Notes under the pieces: model-generated
Database searches by the model: none
Seen by the model: only the letters and a program-made list of their open reading frames with translations
Told to the model about the DNA's origin: nothing
Shown: one piece after another, positions 25,530 to 35,060 of the stretch
How positions within the stretch are numbered: position 1 is the first letter of the stretch
Layout: every line of letters begins with the position of its first letter
Translations under genes and position numbers: made by a program
Origin: Rhizobium brockwellii
GTDB lineage: Bacteria > Pseudomonadota > Alphaproteobacteria > Rhizobiales > Rhizobiaceae
NCBI RefSeq assembly: GCF_000769405.2
Contig: NZ_CP053439.1
Coordinates: 3,592,001 to 3,656,000, forward strand
DNA length: 64,000 bases
Direction of reading: 5' to 3'

Positions 25530-28129
25530 TTTCTCACTACCCCTTTCAATCCGCCCCCAATCAGAAATGTCGCGTCCATCAACGCGATCATCGGATTGCC
25601 CCCTCCTGAGACCGCAAGATAGCGCGGTTGCCAGTGCGGATGAAACTTGGATTTGAATGCCCGAAGGCCTTTGAAGTTATAGAAGCGCTCGCCGTGTTCG
25701 AAGACGGTGCTGCCGATGCGGTCCCAGACGGGCGCCGCCTCGCGTTTCGACATGCCGGAGAGAGGCGCCATGCCGAGATTGAAGTGGGTGAAACCCTGCC
25801 CTCGCAGATATTCCATGATCTGCACGAAGAGAAAGTCCATCGAGCCCTTCGGCGCGTCCGGCGAGAAGCGCATGAGATCGATCGTGCCCTCCTGTCTGGA
25901 TTCGGTCACTAGGATATTGGCGAAGGCGACGATCCTGCCGTCCTTTTTCAGGATGCCGACCGGCTGCGAGGAGACATAATCGAAATCGAACGCGCCGAGC
26001 GAGAAGCCCTTTTCCTTGGCATTGTGATGCTCGAGCCAGGCCGTCGAAACCGCGGCAAGATCATCGATGACCGAAGACACGTCCTGCGGTTCGACGACGG
26101 CGAATTCCAGCCCGTCGCGCTGGGCGCGGCTTGCCGTCTGGCGAAGGTTCGCCCATTTGCCGCCCTTCATCTCGAAGGTCCTGAGATCGGCCACCGCCAG
26201 TTCGCCGAGCTTGAAGGCGCGCAGGCCGGCATCGGCGCAATGGGACAGCAGCGCCGGCGATATCTGATAGAACACGGCCCGGCAGCCGGCGGCGCGCGCC
26301 GCTTCGACGAAACGCCAGACGAGTTCCTGCACGGCGCGATGGTCGCCGACCGGATCGAACAGCGCGATCCAGGAGCGGCCCTGCCGGCCATACATGATGA
26401 AGGCATCGCCGTTTTCCGAGAACATGATGCTCTTGTCGCCCATGCGCACAAGATTGGCATCGGCATTGCCCTGCTTCATGACGATCTCGACGGCACGCGC
26501 CAGCGCCTCGTCCGTCGCCTGCTCCGGCCGGAAGCTCGCCGGTCGGAGCAGGCTGAAGACGGCGATCGCCGACGAAATGATGGTGATGCCGAGCACGGCG
26601 CGCAGCCCGCGCGGCGCCTCGGCGGTGAATTCGAACTGCCACCAGAGCTGGTTGCTGTATTCGACGTCGCGATAGACGAAGAGCAGGATGACGACAGCCC
26701 CGACGACGATCACGGCGATCGCCATCAGCCAGGACGCCGTCAGCGCCTGGTTGAGCAGCGAGGCCTGGCGGGTAAAGAGCCGGCGGCTGACGAAGAGCCC
26801 GAAGATGAGGAAGGCAAGAAAAGCCGCTTCGACAAGCGCGATCGCCTTCAGCAGCGACAAGGTCAGCGCGGCAAGCGCCGAGAACACGGCGACCCACCAG
26901 GCGCCGTCGAGCCGCTGGCCGAGGCCGCGCGCGGCGACGACGAGTGCCAACCCCAGCAGGCTGGAGAGGAAATGCGCCCCTTCGACCATCGGCAGCGGCA
27001 GATAGTTGGAGAGGAATTCGAGGTTCTGGTCCGGCGTAGGCGTGACGCTCGAAAACACCAGCATGACGCCGAGCAGCAGCGCGAGAGCCGACAGCAGCTG
27101 CGGCATCAGCCGTCCGCCGATGCGCCGCATGCTGGAGGCGGCCGGATGGTCGACGAAACGACGCAGCTCCGCCGCCGAGACCGCGAGTACAGCGATCAGC
27201 AGCGGCAACACATGGTAGACCAGCCGGTAGAGCACCAGCGATCCGAGCACGGCATCGATGTTCACCGCGCTGCCGAGCGAGGCGATGATCACGGTCTCGA
27301 ACACACCGAGCCCGGCCGGAACATGGCTGAGCACGCCGAGACCGACGGCGATCGCATAGACGGCGAGGAAGACCGGCCAGCCGATGGCTGTCTGCGGCAG
27401 CAGCACATAGAGCACCGACGCCGAGGCGGCGATATCGAAGGCTGTGACCAGGAACTGCCGCGACCAGGTACGCGAATCCGGCAGGCGGATTGCCACAGGG
27501 CCAAGATCGAGCACGCGCCCGTCACGGCCGATGATCATCACCGCGCCCAGAATGGCGACGATCGAACCGGCGATCAGCCGAAGAAGGAAGGGGCTGATGC
27601 CGACGAGCGGGCCGATCTCGTCGGCGATGACGATGAGGGCGATCGCCGCGACGCCCGCAAGCCCCAATCCGAAGGACAACGTGACGAAGGCGATGATGCG
27701 GCCGATATCCTCCGGCGAGAGCCCGAGACGCGTATAGGCGCGGTAGCGGATCGCGCCGCCCGAAAGCGCGCCGAAGCCGGCGGTATTGCCGACGGCATAG
27801 GCGCTGAACGCGGTCAGCGCGACATGCGGAAAGGGCAGCTTCTTGCCGATATATTCGATGGCGTTGAGATCGTAGAAGATCAGTGCGAGGAAACTGAGCG
27901 CCGTGAAGAACAACGCAAGCAGGATCGAACTCGGCCTGGTGGCGGCGAGCGCACTAACGACGTCGTCATAGCGCACCTCGTTGGTGAGCTGCATAATCGC
28001 GTAACCGACGAGGCAGAAGACCACCAGTGATGCGGCCGCCAGCAGCGGCGTTCTGTACCGTCTGAACAGCCCACCAAAAGAAAACCCGTCCGTTTCTTCA
28101 ATCTCTTCCAAATTGCCGTGCCCCGACAT
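25526..28129 (-). CDS. lpiA: Lysyl-phosphatidylglycerol synthase LpiA (MprF family)
   Basis: 867-residue inner-membrane enzyme that transfers lysine from Lys-tRNA to phosphatidylglycerol and flips the product, lowering the negative surface charge. The N-terminal ~540 residues carry about 14 membrane segments (flippase domain with GNTAGFGALSGGAIRYRAY). The C-terminal ~320 residues are the cytoplasmic DUF2156 synthase domain (GDKSIMFSENGDAFIMYGRQ, FNLGMAPLSGM, NFKGLRAFKSKFHP). The ATG at 28129 is preferred to a TTG six codons upstream. In R. tropici the gene is induced at low pH; no regulatory site was identified in the 237 bp to doxX. Confidence 0.94.
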   Translation of the reverse strand: MSGHGNLEEIEETDGFSFGGLFRRYRTPLLAAASLVVFCLVGYAIMQLTNEVRYDDVVSALAATRPSSILLALFFTALSFLALIFYDLNAIEYIGKKLPFPHVALTAFSAYAVGNTAGFGALSGGAIRYRAYTRLGLSPEDIGRIIAFVTLSFGLGLAGVAAIALIVIADEIGPLVGISPFLLRLIAGSIVAILGAVMIIGRDGRVLDLGPVAIRLPDSRTWSRQFLVTAFDIAASASVLYVLLPQTAIGWPVFLAVYAIAVGLGVLSHVPAGLGVFETVIIASLGSAVNIDAVLGSLVLYRLVYHVLPLLIAVLAVSAAELRRFVDHPAASSMRRIGGRLMPQLLSALALLLGVMLVFSSVTPTPDQNLEFLSNYLPLPMVEGAHFLSSLLGLALVVAARGLGQRLDGAWWVAVFSALAALTLSLLKAIALVEAAFLAFLIFGLFVSRRLFTRQASLLNQALTASWLMAIAVIVVGAVVILLFVYRDVEYSNQLWWQFEFTAEAPRGLRAVLGITIISSAIAVFSLLRPASFRPEQATDEALARAVEIVMKQGNADANLVRMGDKSIMFSENGDAFIMYGRQGRSWIALFDPVGDHRAVQELVWRFVEAARAAGCRAVFYQISPALLSHCADAGLRAFKLGELAVADLRTFEMKGGKWANLRQTASRAQRDGLEFAVVEPQDVSSVIDDLAAVSTAWLEHHNAKEKGFSLGAFDFDYVSSQPVGILKKDGRIVAFANILVTESRQEGTIDLMRFSPDAPKGSMDFLFVQIMEYLRGQGFTHFNLGMAPLSGMSKREAAPVWDRIGSTVFEHGERFYNFKGLRAFKSKFHPHWQPRYLAVSGGGNPMIALMDATFLIGGGLKGVVRK

Positions 28130-28366
28130 TCTCGTACCCTGCTGCAACTGCCAGCTTGGCGGGAATCATTTCAGATGACGTAACATGAAAGGCATATAAG
28201 CTCTATGAAGCCATGCCGCCGCTACCCCAGCCCCGCCGCCTGCGCCTCAATCATCCTCAATTGGGGCGAATTTGCGCAGGCGGGCGGCGCAGCACATTGC
28301 ATTTTCGTAAGCTTCGGCAGAGCCTTGCGCTCGATGGAGAGTTGAGACGCGGGAGAAAGGTTCGAT

Positions 28367-28744
28367 ATGCAGGATGGTTCGGCCTTCGTGATGCTTGCTC
28401 TCGGCCGCCTGCTGCTCGGCGGCCTCTATGTCGCTGGCGGCGTTCATCATTTTTTCGTCATCGTGCCGCTGACCGAGGCGATCGAAGCCCGCGGCCTCCC
28501 TTTTGCGAAATGGGTGCTGGTCTTGGGCAGCATGTTCCAGATCGTCGCCGGCATCCTGCTGATGCTCGGCCTTTTTGTCGCGGCAGCGGCATTCGGTCTC
28601 ATCGTCTTCACGTTAGCGGCCACCGTCATGCTGCTGAATTTCTGGGACATGCAGGGAACGGCGCGCGACAGCGCCATCAATACCTGGAAAACCAATATGG
28701 CAATCATCGGCGGCCTGCTGATCGCAGCAGCCGGCGCAATGTGA
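28367..28744 (+). CDS. DoxX family membrane protein
   Basis: 125-residue integral membrane protein with four predicted helices. The N-terminal GRLLLGGLYVAGGVHHF and GLPFAKWVLVLGSMFQIVAGILLML are typical of DoxX. Related proteins are linked to thiol and oxidative stress, but no specific function can be assigned. GAGAAAGG precedes the ATG. It is divergent from lpiA and convergent with the MscS gene 6 bp away. Confidence 0.88.
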   Translation: MQDGSAFVMLALGRLLLGGLYVAGGVHHFFVIVPLTEAIEARGLPFAKWVLVLGSMFQIVAGILLMLGLFVAAAAFGLIVFTLAATVMLLNFWDMQGTARDSAINTWKTNMAIIGGLLIAAAGAM

Positions 28745-28750
28745 AGCGGT

Positions 28751-30862
28751 TCATGCCACCGGCTCGCTGCTCGCCCGTGCATGCGCGGCGTAACGCGCGA
28801 CGGCAGCATCCACCTCCGCGTCGCGATCGCCTGCCACCTGCACCGTCGGCACGGCGAATTCGATACCGTTTTCCTGGAAGGCATTGCGGATCATCGCCAG
28901 CGCATTGCGGCGGATGACGAATTGCTCGCCGGGCTTCGTCATCATCGACAGCCGGATTTCGATCGCGAATTCGCCGAACTGCTCAACACCCTTCATCTTC
29001 AGCGTCTCGATGATATGAGGACCGAATTCCGGATTTTCGAGCAGCGTCTGGCCGATCTGCTTGATCACCTTCTTCGCCTTGACGAGATCGGTGTCGTATT
29101 TGACGTTGAGGCTGATCTTGTCGATCGTCCAATCGCGATTGAGGTTCTTCACCGCGCCGAGTTCACCGAACGGCACCGTCGTCAGCGGTCCGCGATGATG
29201 CCTGAGCTTCACCGAGCGCAAGCTGAAGGCCTCGACCACACCCTTGTGGCTGCCGCTTTCGATGTATTCGCCGATGCGGAAGGCATCGTCCCAGAGATAG
29301 AACATGCCGCTGATGACGTCTTTGACGATCGTCTGCGCGCCGAAACCGACCGCGACGCCGACGACGCCGGCGCCGGCGATCAGCGGCCCGATTTCGATAC
29401 CGAGGCCGGAGAGCACCATCAGAACGGCGATGACGACAATGACGACGGCAAGGATATTGCGGAAGATCGGCAAGAGCGTCTGTATCCGCGCGCGTTTGGC
29501 CTTCTCCTCATCCGTTGCTCCGCCATCCACGGATGAATCGAGCAGCTTGCCGTCGATATAGGCCTTGATGACATGCCAGAGCAGATCGGCGGCAAGCAGG
29601 ATGACGATGCCGCCGATCACGCCGCGCGCGATCTTGTCGATCATCGTTTCGCCCGCGGCCATGGTATCGGCACCGACGCCGAGCATATGCCCAAGCCAGA
29701 TGGCGGCAACGGCAATGATCAGCGCCCGCACGCCACGGTCAAGCAGCACGGCTGCAATGCGGCGCGTGGCAAGGAAGCTCGCTTCGGTCTGCTGCAGCGA
29801 TTTTACCGCAATCGTCGAGACGGCAAGCACGCGCGGCAGCAGCAGCACGTAAATGCCGAGCCAGAGCAGCCAGTTGAAGCCTGCGACCCAGAGGCTCCAG
29901 AGCAACAGGAAATAGACGGTGAGCGCCCAGGAGGTCCCGTGACCACGCTTCTCGTCCTTGTGCGGCCGCGACCAGACTGCCTCGATGGCGATCAACAACA
30001 GGCCGATGCCCAGGATATAGCCGACGAGGAGCCGCACGCTCGCAGAATAACCGAGCGGCTCCATCGACTGGATCACCGCCCAGCCGAAAATGAAATAGAT
30101 GACGAAAGTCGCACAGCGCCGATACCAGAAGAATGCAACCGCACGCACCGGCATGATCGGAGCGGGGTTACCCTGCCGTTCCTCCTCCATCCGCGCCAGC
30201 CCGATGAGATCGACCAGTACGCCGCCGAGACAAATCGTGAAACGCTGGACCACAAGCGCGACAACGCAAACGATCGCTATGCTCTGGCTGACCGGCGGCC
30301 AGCTGACGCTGAGAAGAGCAAGTGCCGTCGCCATCGCGAAGATCAGCGCCGGGATGACGCGCGGGGCGAGATGCATGCCCGCCATCTGCGCCGCCTGGCG
30401 GCGGCGGCGGAAGGCATACCGGGCAATGCGCTCGACGATGGTGCCGAGCAGGAAAATCGCCAGAAACTGCGCCACCATGCGCGACCAGCCGGTGGCGGCG
30501 ATTTCACCGAAGAACAGCGAAGAAGCATGGCCGACCTGCGAGGGCAATGTCATCGCCGCATCGGAGACCATCGAGACGTGCCGGCGGGCGTGCTGGAGCA
30601 GACCTGACAGCACCGACATCTGGTCGCTGGCCGCCGAATCGCTCGCGGGTGCTGCCGCCATTTGCGTCGACATCCATTGTTTGACCTGAGGAGTCTGCAT
30701 CAGCTCCATCATCTGACGCACCTCGGCCGGCGGGGCGGACGCGGCCGGCATTTGCGCTGGCGGCGTCTGGGAAAAGCCAGGCGAAACCGCCGAAAAAAGC
30801 GCAAGCAATGCCAGTATGCCGAATATGACGGCCTTCAAGCCCCTTGCCATGCCACGCTCCAT
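28751..30862 (-). CDS. Large mechanosensitive-channel family protein (MscS type)
   Basis: 703-residue membrane protein with a signal peptide (ending SPGFSQ), a periplasmic segment, roughly ten membrane helices and a C-terminal MscS core. The pore-lining helix and beta domain are recognisable in PLIAGAGVVGVAVGFGAQTIVKDVISGMFYLWDDAFRIGE (about residues 535-575). The long N-terminal extension is like E. coli YbdG/MscM-type channels rather than minimal MscS. The start at 30862 has GGAGG ten bases upstream; the frame is open to 30985. It protects against osmotic downshock or tunes membrane tension. Confidence 0.9.
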   Translation of the reverse strand: MERGMARGLKAVIFGILALLALFSAVSPGFSQTPPAQMPAASAPPAEVRQMMELMQTPQVKQWMSTQMAAAPASDSAASDQMSVLSGLLQHARRHVSMVSDAAMTLPSQVGHASSLFFGEIAATGWSRMVAQFLAIFLLGTIVERIARYAFRRRRQAAQMAGMHLAPRVIPALIFAMATALALLSVSWPPVSQSIAIVCVVALVVQRFTICLGGVLVDLIGLARMEEERQGNPAPIMPVRAVAFFWYRRCATFVIYFIFGWAVIQSMEPLGYSASVRLLVGYILGIGLLLIAIEAVWSRPHKDEKRGHGTSWALTVYFLLLWSLWVAGFNWLLWLGIYVLLLPRVLAVSTIAVKSLQQTEASFLATRRIAAVLLDRGVRALIIAVAAIWLGHMLGVGADTMAAGETMIDKIARGVIGGIVILLAADLLWHVIKAYIDGKLLDSSVDGGATDEEKAKRARIQTLLPIFRNILAVVIVVIAVLMVLSGLGIEIGPLIAGAGVVGVAVGFGAQTIVKDVISGMFYLWDDAFRIGEYIESGSHKGVVEAFSLRSVKLRHHRGPLTTVPFGELGAVKNLNRDWTIDKISLNVKYDTDLVKAKKVIKQIGQTLLENPEFGPHIIETLKMKGVEQFGEFAIEIRLSMMTKPGEQFVIRRNALAMIRNAFQENGIEFAVPTVQVAGDRDAEVDAAVARYAAHARASSEPVA

Positions 30863-31068
30863 GACCGCCTCCAATGAAATGTCGGTCGCTTGTGCAAAGC
30901 AGCGCCGACATTTTGCAATGGATACTCGCGACCGTTGCCGCCAGCAAGCAGTAGGAAAACCATACTGATGGCTAGGAAAGGTCAACGTCGCCGCCTCTTC
31001 GAAACGAAACGCCGCGCTCGATTTCAGAATGACGGCTTTGTCGGAACGGTGAGTGAAGTCGCTCGCCT

Positions 31069-32100
31069 TCAGGATTTCGCGGCCGGTTTTTCCACGTGGC
31101 CGCCGAAGCCCGCGCGCATCGCCGACAGCACCTTGTTGGCGAATTCGTCATTGTCGCGCGAGGAGAAGCGACCGTAGAGCGCAGCGCTCAGCACCGGCGT
31201 CGGCACGCTTTCGTCGATTGCCGCCATGATCGTCCAGCGGCCTTCGCCGCTGTCCGAGACGCGGCCGGCATATTTCGAAAGTGCGGGATCGGCATGCAGC
31301 GCATCGGCCGTAAGATCGAGCAGCCAGGAGGTGATGACGCTGCCGCGGCGCCAGACTTCGGCGACATCCTGCAGGTTGAAATCATATTGGAAATGTTCCG
31401 GATGGGCGAGCGGTGCGGTCTCCGCATCGGCCTCGTGCGAGGCGGCGCCGATATTGGCGTGCTTCAGAATATTGATACCTTCGGCATAGGCGGCCATCAG
31501 GCCGTATTCGATGCCGTTATGCACCATCTTCACGAAATGACCGGCGCCATGCGGGCCGCAATGCAGGTAACCCTGCTCGGCGGTGCTGGCCGCAGCCGCC
31601 TCGGCGCTCCGGTTCGGCGAGGCTTCCGTCTTGCCGACACCGGGCGCCAGCGTCGCGAAGATCGGGGAAAGGTGTTCGACGATGCCCTTCTCGCCGCCAA
31701 TCATCAGGCAATAACCGCGCTCGAGGCCGAAGACGCCGCCGCTTGTGCCGACATCGACATAGTGGATGCCCTTGGTGATAAGGTCGGCGCCGCGGCGGAT
31801 GTCGTCATGGTAATAAGAGTTTCCGCCGTCAATGACGATATCGCCATTCTCAAGCAGCGGCACCAGGCTCGCCAGCACCTTGTCGACGATCGCCGCTGGC
31901 AGCATCAGCCAGATGGCGCGTGGATGGGTGAGCTTCGAGACAAATTCCTGGAGCGAAGCACTGCCGATCGCACCGAGGCCTGCGAGCTCGGCAACGCTTT
32001 CCGGCCTGGCGTCGTAGACGACGCATTCGTGACCGCCTCGCATCAAGCGCTGGACCATATAATTGCCCATGCGGCCCAAACCAACCATGCCAAGCTGCAT
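31069..32100 (-). CDS. gnd: 6-phosphogluconate dehydrogenase, decarboxylating (short form)
   Basis: Converts 6-phosphogluconate to ribulose 5-phosphate and CO2. The 343-residue protein is the short YqeC/GndA-type enzyme lacking the long C-terminal domain of the ~470-residue form; such enzymes often prefer NAD. Motifs: MQLGMVGLGRMGNYM (dinucleotide binding), VDVGTSGGVFGLERGYCLMIGG, and GAGHFVKMVHNGIEYGLMAAYAEG (catalytic Lys and substrate site). The ATG at 32100 has AGGAG upstream. It is a single gene about 5.7 kb from tkt, so the oxidative pentose-phosphate step is encoded near transketolase. Confidence 0.92.
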   Translation of the reverse strand: MQLGMVGLGRMGNYMVQRLMRGGHECVVYDARPESVAELAGLGAIGSASLQEFVSKLTHPRAIWLMLPAAIVDKVLASLVPLLENGDIVIDGGNSYYHDDIRRGADLITKGIHYVDVGTSGGVFGLERGYCLMIGGEKGIVEHLSPIFATLAPGVGKTEASPNRSAEAAAASTAEQGYLHCGPHGAGHFVKMVHNGIEYGLMAAYAEGINILKHANIGAASHEADAETAPLAHPEHFQYDFNLQDVAEVWRRGSVITSWLLDLTADALHADPALSKYAGRVSDSGEGRWTIMAAIDESVPTPVLSAALYGRFSSRDNDEFANKVLSAMRAGFGGHVEKPAAKS

Positions 32101-32236
32101 AATGAATCTCCTGGAAACCGAAATGAAGTATCGAATCCGGAAATTAGCACCCGCAGTGTGACAGGCAAGCGAAGTCTCGCTGATATTGGCGAATGCGACG
32201 ATTGCGCCGCCAATCTCCTTGAGACCGACGCACTCG

Positions 32237-32719
32237 TCAAACATCAGGCGCGCTGGCCGGCTCTCCCTTCATTTCGCTAAGGAACATGCCCTCGCGCAGA
32301 TTGATGCCGTATTCCACGAAAGCCTTCATGCTGCAGAGCATCTGCGTCCAGCCTTCGCAGTTGAGATAGGTGCCGCGCCGACCGGCATCGTCTTCGCGCC
32401 AGCCGGTCTCGGCGATCGTCACCAGCGTGCCGCCATCCTCCAGCGGCTTGAAGTTCATCTCGACCAGCGTCTTGTACTTCGCCTCGTCTTCGCCAGTGCC
32501 GCCATCCCAGCGCAGCACGATGCGGCTTTCCGGCACCAGTTCGACCACCTCGACCGGCGCATCCTTCCACCAGGTCACCGTCGTGCCCTTCACGAGCGGT
32601 GCGCTCGCTCCGCCGATCGAGGTGAAATAGCTGCTGAGCTTCTTCGGGTTGACGACGGCATCGAACACCTCTGCAACGGGGCGGCCGACACGGCCGGAAA
32701 TGCGGATTCCGAGAGACAT
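32237..32719 (-). CDS. SRPBCC (AHSA1-like) domain protein
   Basis: 160-residue START-like fold protein. Sequence features are the N-terminal GRVGRPVAEVFDAVVNPKKLSSYF, the strand pair PESRIVLRWDG, and the C-terminal helix GWTQMLCSMKAFVEYGINLREG. The start at 32719 has GAGG upstream. It is divergently paired with an ArsR-type regulator, a very common combination in Rhizobiaceae in which the regulator controls the SRPBCC gene. The ligand is unknown. Confidence 0.88.
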   Translation of the reverse strand: MSLGIRISGRVGRPVAEVFDAVVNPKKLSSYFTSIGGASAPLVKGTTVTWWKDAPVEVVELVPESRIVLRWDGGTGEDEAKYKTLVEMNFKPLEDGGTLVTIAETGWREDDAGRRGTYLNCEGWTQMLCSMKAFVEYGINLREGMFLSEMKGEPASAPDV

Positions 32720-32768
32720 GACACTTCTCCTCTTCTCCAATGTGTCTGTTCCATTGTCCTTGGCGCCA

Positions 32769-32787
32769 TTATGTTATAAAAACATAA
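32769..32787. promoter_or_regulatory. Palindromic operator at the arsR start
   Basis: TTATGTT (32769-32775) and AACATAA (32781-32787) are perfect inverted arms around ATAAA. The right arm ends one base before the arsR ATG, and no Shine-Dalgarno lies between, so arsR may be leaderless or poorly translated. The site lies 50 bp from the divergent SRPBCC gene and could control both. Confidence 0.6.
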
Positions 32788-32788
32788 C

Positions 32789-33121
32789 ATGTCAAGCGAA
32801 TCAACCGACGACCCCGTTTTCAAGGCGCTGGCGCATCATCGCCGCCGCGAAATCCTCGATCTGCTGAAGGATGGCCCCCGAACCACAGGGACCCTTTGCG
32901 AGATGTTTCCGCAGATGGATCGCTGTACGGTGATGCTGCATCTGAAGGTACTGGAGGAGGCCGACCTGGTCGTCGCCAGGAAGGAAGGCCGCGAGCGCTG
33001 GAACCACCTGAACAGCCTGCCGATCAAGCACATCTATGACCGCTGGATCAGCACCTATGCCGGCCATTCCCTGTCAATTCTCGACCGGCTGAAAGGCGAC
33101 CTCGAGGGCCAGCCCGAATAA
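32789..33121 (+). CDS. ArsR-family transcriptional regulator
   Basis: 110-residue winged-helix repressor: DPVFKALAHHRRREILDLLKDGP then TLCEMFPQMDRCTVMLHLKVLEEADLVVARKEGRERWNHLN. It has no CVC metal-binding motif in the recognition helix, so it is unlikely to sense arsenite; SRPBCC-linked ArsR proteins usually respond to other signals. It is divergent from the SRPBCC gene with a palindrome between them. Confidence 0.92.
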   Translation: MSSESTDDPVFKALAHHRRREILDLLKDGPRTTGTLCEMFPQMDRCTVMLHLKVLEEADLVVARKEGRERWNHLNSLPIKHIYDRWISTYAGHSLSILDRLKGDLEGQPE

Positions 33122-33197
33122 TAATCCAGCCGCCCAACAGCTTGCTTGCCGGCCAGCCGAAGCGCTATGCCGGCCAAAACGGCACGGGATCAGGCAG

Positions 33198-33734
33198 ATG
33201 ACGATATCGGGCGCCGGCATACGCCGCATGCGGCTGCTGCGCAGCATCAAGCAGGAACATCTCGCCGAACTCCTCGGCGTCAACCAGGCGACGGTCTCAC
33301 GCTGGGAGCGTAATCAGCTCGCCCTGTCGGCCGAACAGGCGGCCAAGCTGGAACGGATTTTCAGCTCACCGCAACATGCAGTCGTCGATGCGGCGCTGAA
33401 GCAGCTGGTCGAGGATTCCGTCCGGCCGGTGCATCTGATCTGCGACCGCACCCACCGGCTGCTCGCCGCCTCTCGCCCGCGGCAGACGGAGTGGCGGGCG
33501 CCGCTCGGCGCCTTTCTCGGCCGTTCGCTGTTCTCCTACGCCTCCACCGAAATCGCCGCCGCCGAGCAGTCGCTGGAGGAGCGCGGCTGGCATGAGGGCA
33601 GGCTCTCGTCGCTGATCCTCGATACCGGCGCCAACGGCAATGCGCTTCTGCCGATCGCCGCCGGCCGCGTGATCTGGGAACGGATCATGCTTTCCGATGG
33701 CAGCGCCGGCCGCCTCGTCACGACCATCGGCTGA
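33198..33734 (+). CDS. Xre-family regulator with C-terminal sensor-like region
   Basis: 178-residue protein. Residues about 8-58 form a Cro/C1-type helix-turn-helix (MRLLRSIKQEHLAELLGVNQ then TVSRWERNQLALS). The remaining ~115 residues, containing HLICDRTHRLLAASRPRQTEW, look PAS-like in pattern but cannot be assigned. It precedes the SDR gene by 97 bp on the same strand and may regulate it. AGGCAG just before the ATG is a weak ribosome-binding site. Confidence 0.8.
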   Translation: MTISGAGIRRMRLLRSIKQEHLAELLGVNQATVSRWERNQLALSAEQAAKLERIFSSPQHAVVDAALKQLVEDSVRPVHLICDRTHRLLAASRPRQTEWRAPLGAFLGRSLFSYASTEIAAAEQSLEERGWHEGRLSSLILDTGANGNALLPIAAGRVIWERIMLSDGSAGRLVTTIG

Positions 33735-33831
33735 GCCTGCAGCTTTCCTGCATTCCCCTGCATAATTTATGCGTTGTCTGAAAACCTTAGTCTTTATAGC
33801 GTCCGCCGCCGAACGGTCAGGAGACGATGTG

Positions 33832-34815
33832 ATGACGATATTGGTAACGGGAAGTGCCGGCCATCTCGGCGAGGCGCTGATGCGAACCCTGAGGGCGGAA
33901 AGCGGCTGGGTGCGCGGCATCGATATCAAGCCCTCGGTTTTTACCGACATGGTCGGCTCGATCAGTGATCGCGCCTTCGTCCGCCGGGCAATGTCAGGCA
34001 TCCGCCACGTCATCCATGCCGCAACGCTGCACAAACCGCATGTGGCAACCCACGGCAATTACGATTTCCTCGACACCAATGCCGCCGGCACCCTGAACCT
34101 GCTCGAAGAATCGGTCGCCGCAGGCGTTGTAAGCTTCATCTTCACCAGCACCACCAGCACCTTCGGTGCCGCATTGACGCCGGCTGCCGGCGAACCGGCG
34201 GCATGGGTGACCGAGGACGTACTTCCCGTCGCGAAAAACATTTACGGCGTAACGAAACTCGCCGCCGAAGGCCTGTGCGAACTCTTCGCCCGCAAATCCG
34301 GCCTGCCGGTCGCCATTCTCAGGACGTCGCGTTTCTTTCCCGAAAATGACGACGATCCTGACATTCGCAACGGCTATTCGGCAGAGAATGCCCAGGCCAA
34401 CGAGCTTCTTCACCGCCGCGTGGACATCAGCGATGTGGTCGGCGCCCATCTGCTGGCGCTGGAAAAGGCGCCGGCAATCGGCTTTGGCCGCTATATCATC
34501 TCCGCCACGACGCCGTTTTCGGCAATTGATCTTGCCGCGATCCGGCGCGACGCGCCTCCCGTCGTCGAACAACTGTTTCCGGGTGCAGGCGCTCTTTACG
34601 CATCACGCGGCTGGAAGATGTTTCCTTCGCTCGACCGCGTCTACGTCAACGAACGCGCAAGACGGGAACTCGGCTGGCAGCCGCGATATAATTTCCGTTT
34701 CGTGCTCGATTGCCTGCGCGACAACAGGGAGTGGCGAAGCCCTTTGGCGTTGGATGTCGGCTCCAAAGGTTATCACGACGAGGTCTTTGCCGAAGGACCT
34801 TACCCGGTCGGATAG
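33832..34815 (+). CDS. NAD(P)-dependent epimerase/dehydratase family protein
   Basis: 327-residue extended SDR. N-terminal MTILVTGSAGHLGEALMRTL gives the nucleotide-binding motif; catalytic residues are the Ser/Thr block FTSTTSTFGA and NIYGVTKLAAE (YxxxK, about residue 140). The start at 33832 is supported by AGGAG; an open frame runs upstream to 33769. The substrate is unknown. It follows the Xre regulator and is followed by 245 bp in which I see no gene. Confidence 0.88.
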   Translation: MTILVTGSAGHLGEALMRTLRAESGWVRGIDIKPSVFTDMVGSISDRAFVRRAMSGIRHVIHAATLHKPHVATHGNYDFLDTNAAGTLNLLEESVAAGVVSFIFTSTTSTFGAALTPAAGEPAAWVTEDVLPVAKNIYGVTKLAAEGLCELFARKSGLPVAILRTSRFFPENDDDPDIRNGYSAENAQANELLHRRVDISDVVGAHLLALEKAPAIGFGRYIISATTPFSAIDLAAIRRDAPPVVEQLFPGAGALYASRGWKMFPSLDRVYVNERARRELGWQPRYNFRFVLDCLRDNREWRSPLALDVGSKGYHDEVFAEGPYPVG

Positions 34816-35060
34816 AGGAGCGAGCTGCAATGCGGACACGCGAAAGCCCGACTTCCTCTCCAGCATGGCGCCTTCGCTGAGAAGTGTCATCCAGATATCA
34901 TGATCCCGTCATAGACCGTCTGCCGGGGATATGGGGCGACGAAATCCAGGGCGTGTTGTGCCATCGGGAATCGAATCCAGGCCGGGGTGTCATTTGAAGC
35001 GGTGTCCAGCCTGCGGGCGGAAGCCGTTTCGAGAACGCTTTTGACCGAGAGGGTATTTCC

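Noticed and set aside
26024..28030. A 668-codon plus-strand open frame opposite lpiA
   Set aside because: Low-complexity Arg/Asp/Glu/His composition typical of the antisense frame of a GC-rich membrane protein gene; lpiA is clearly coding.
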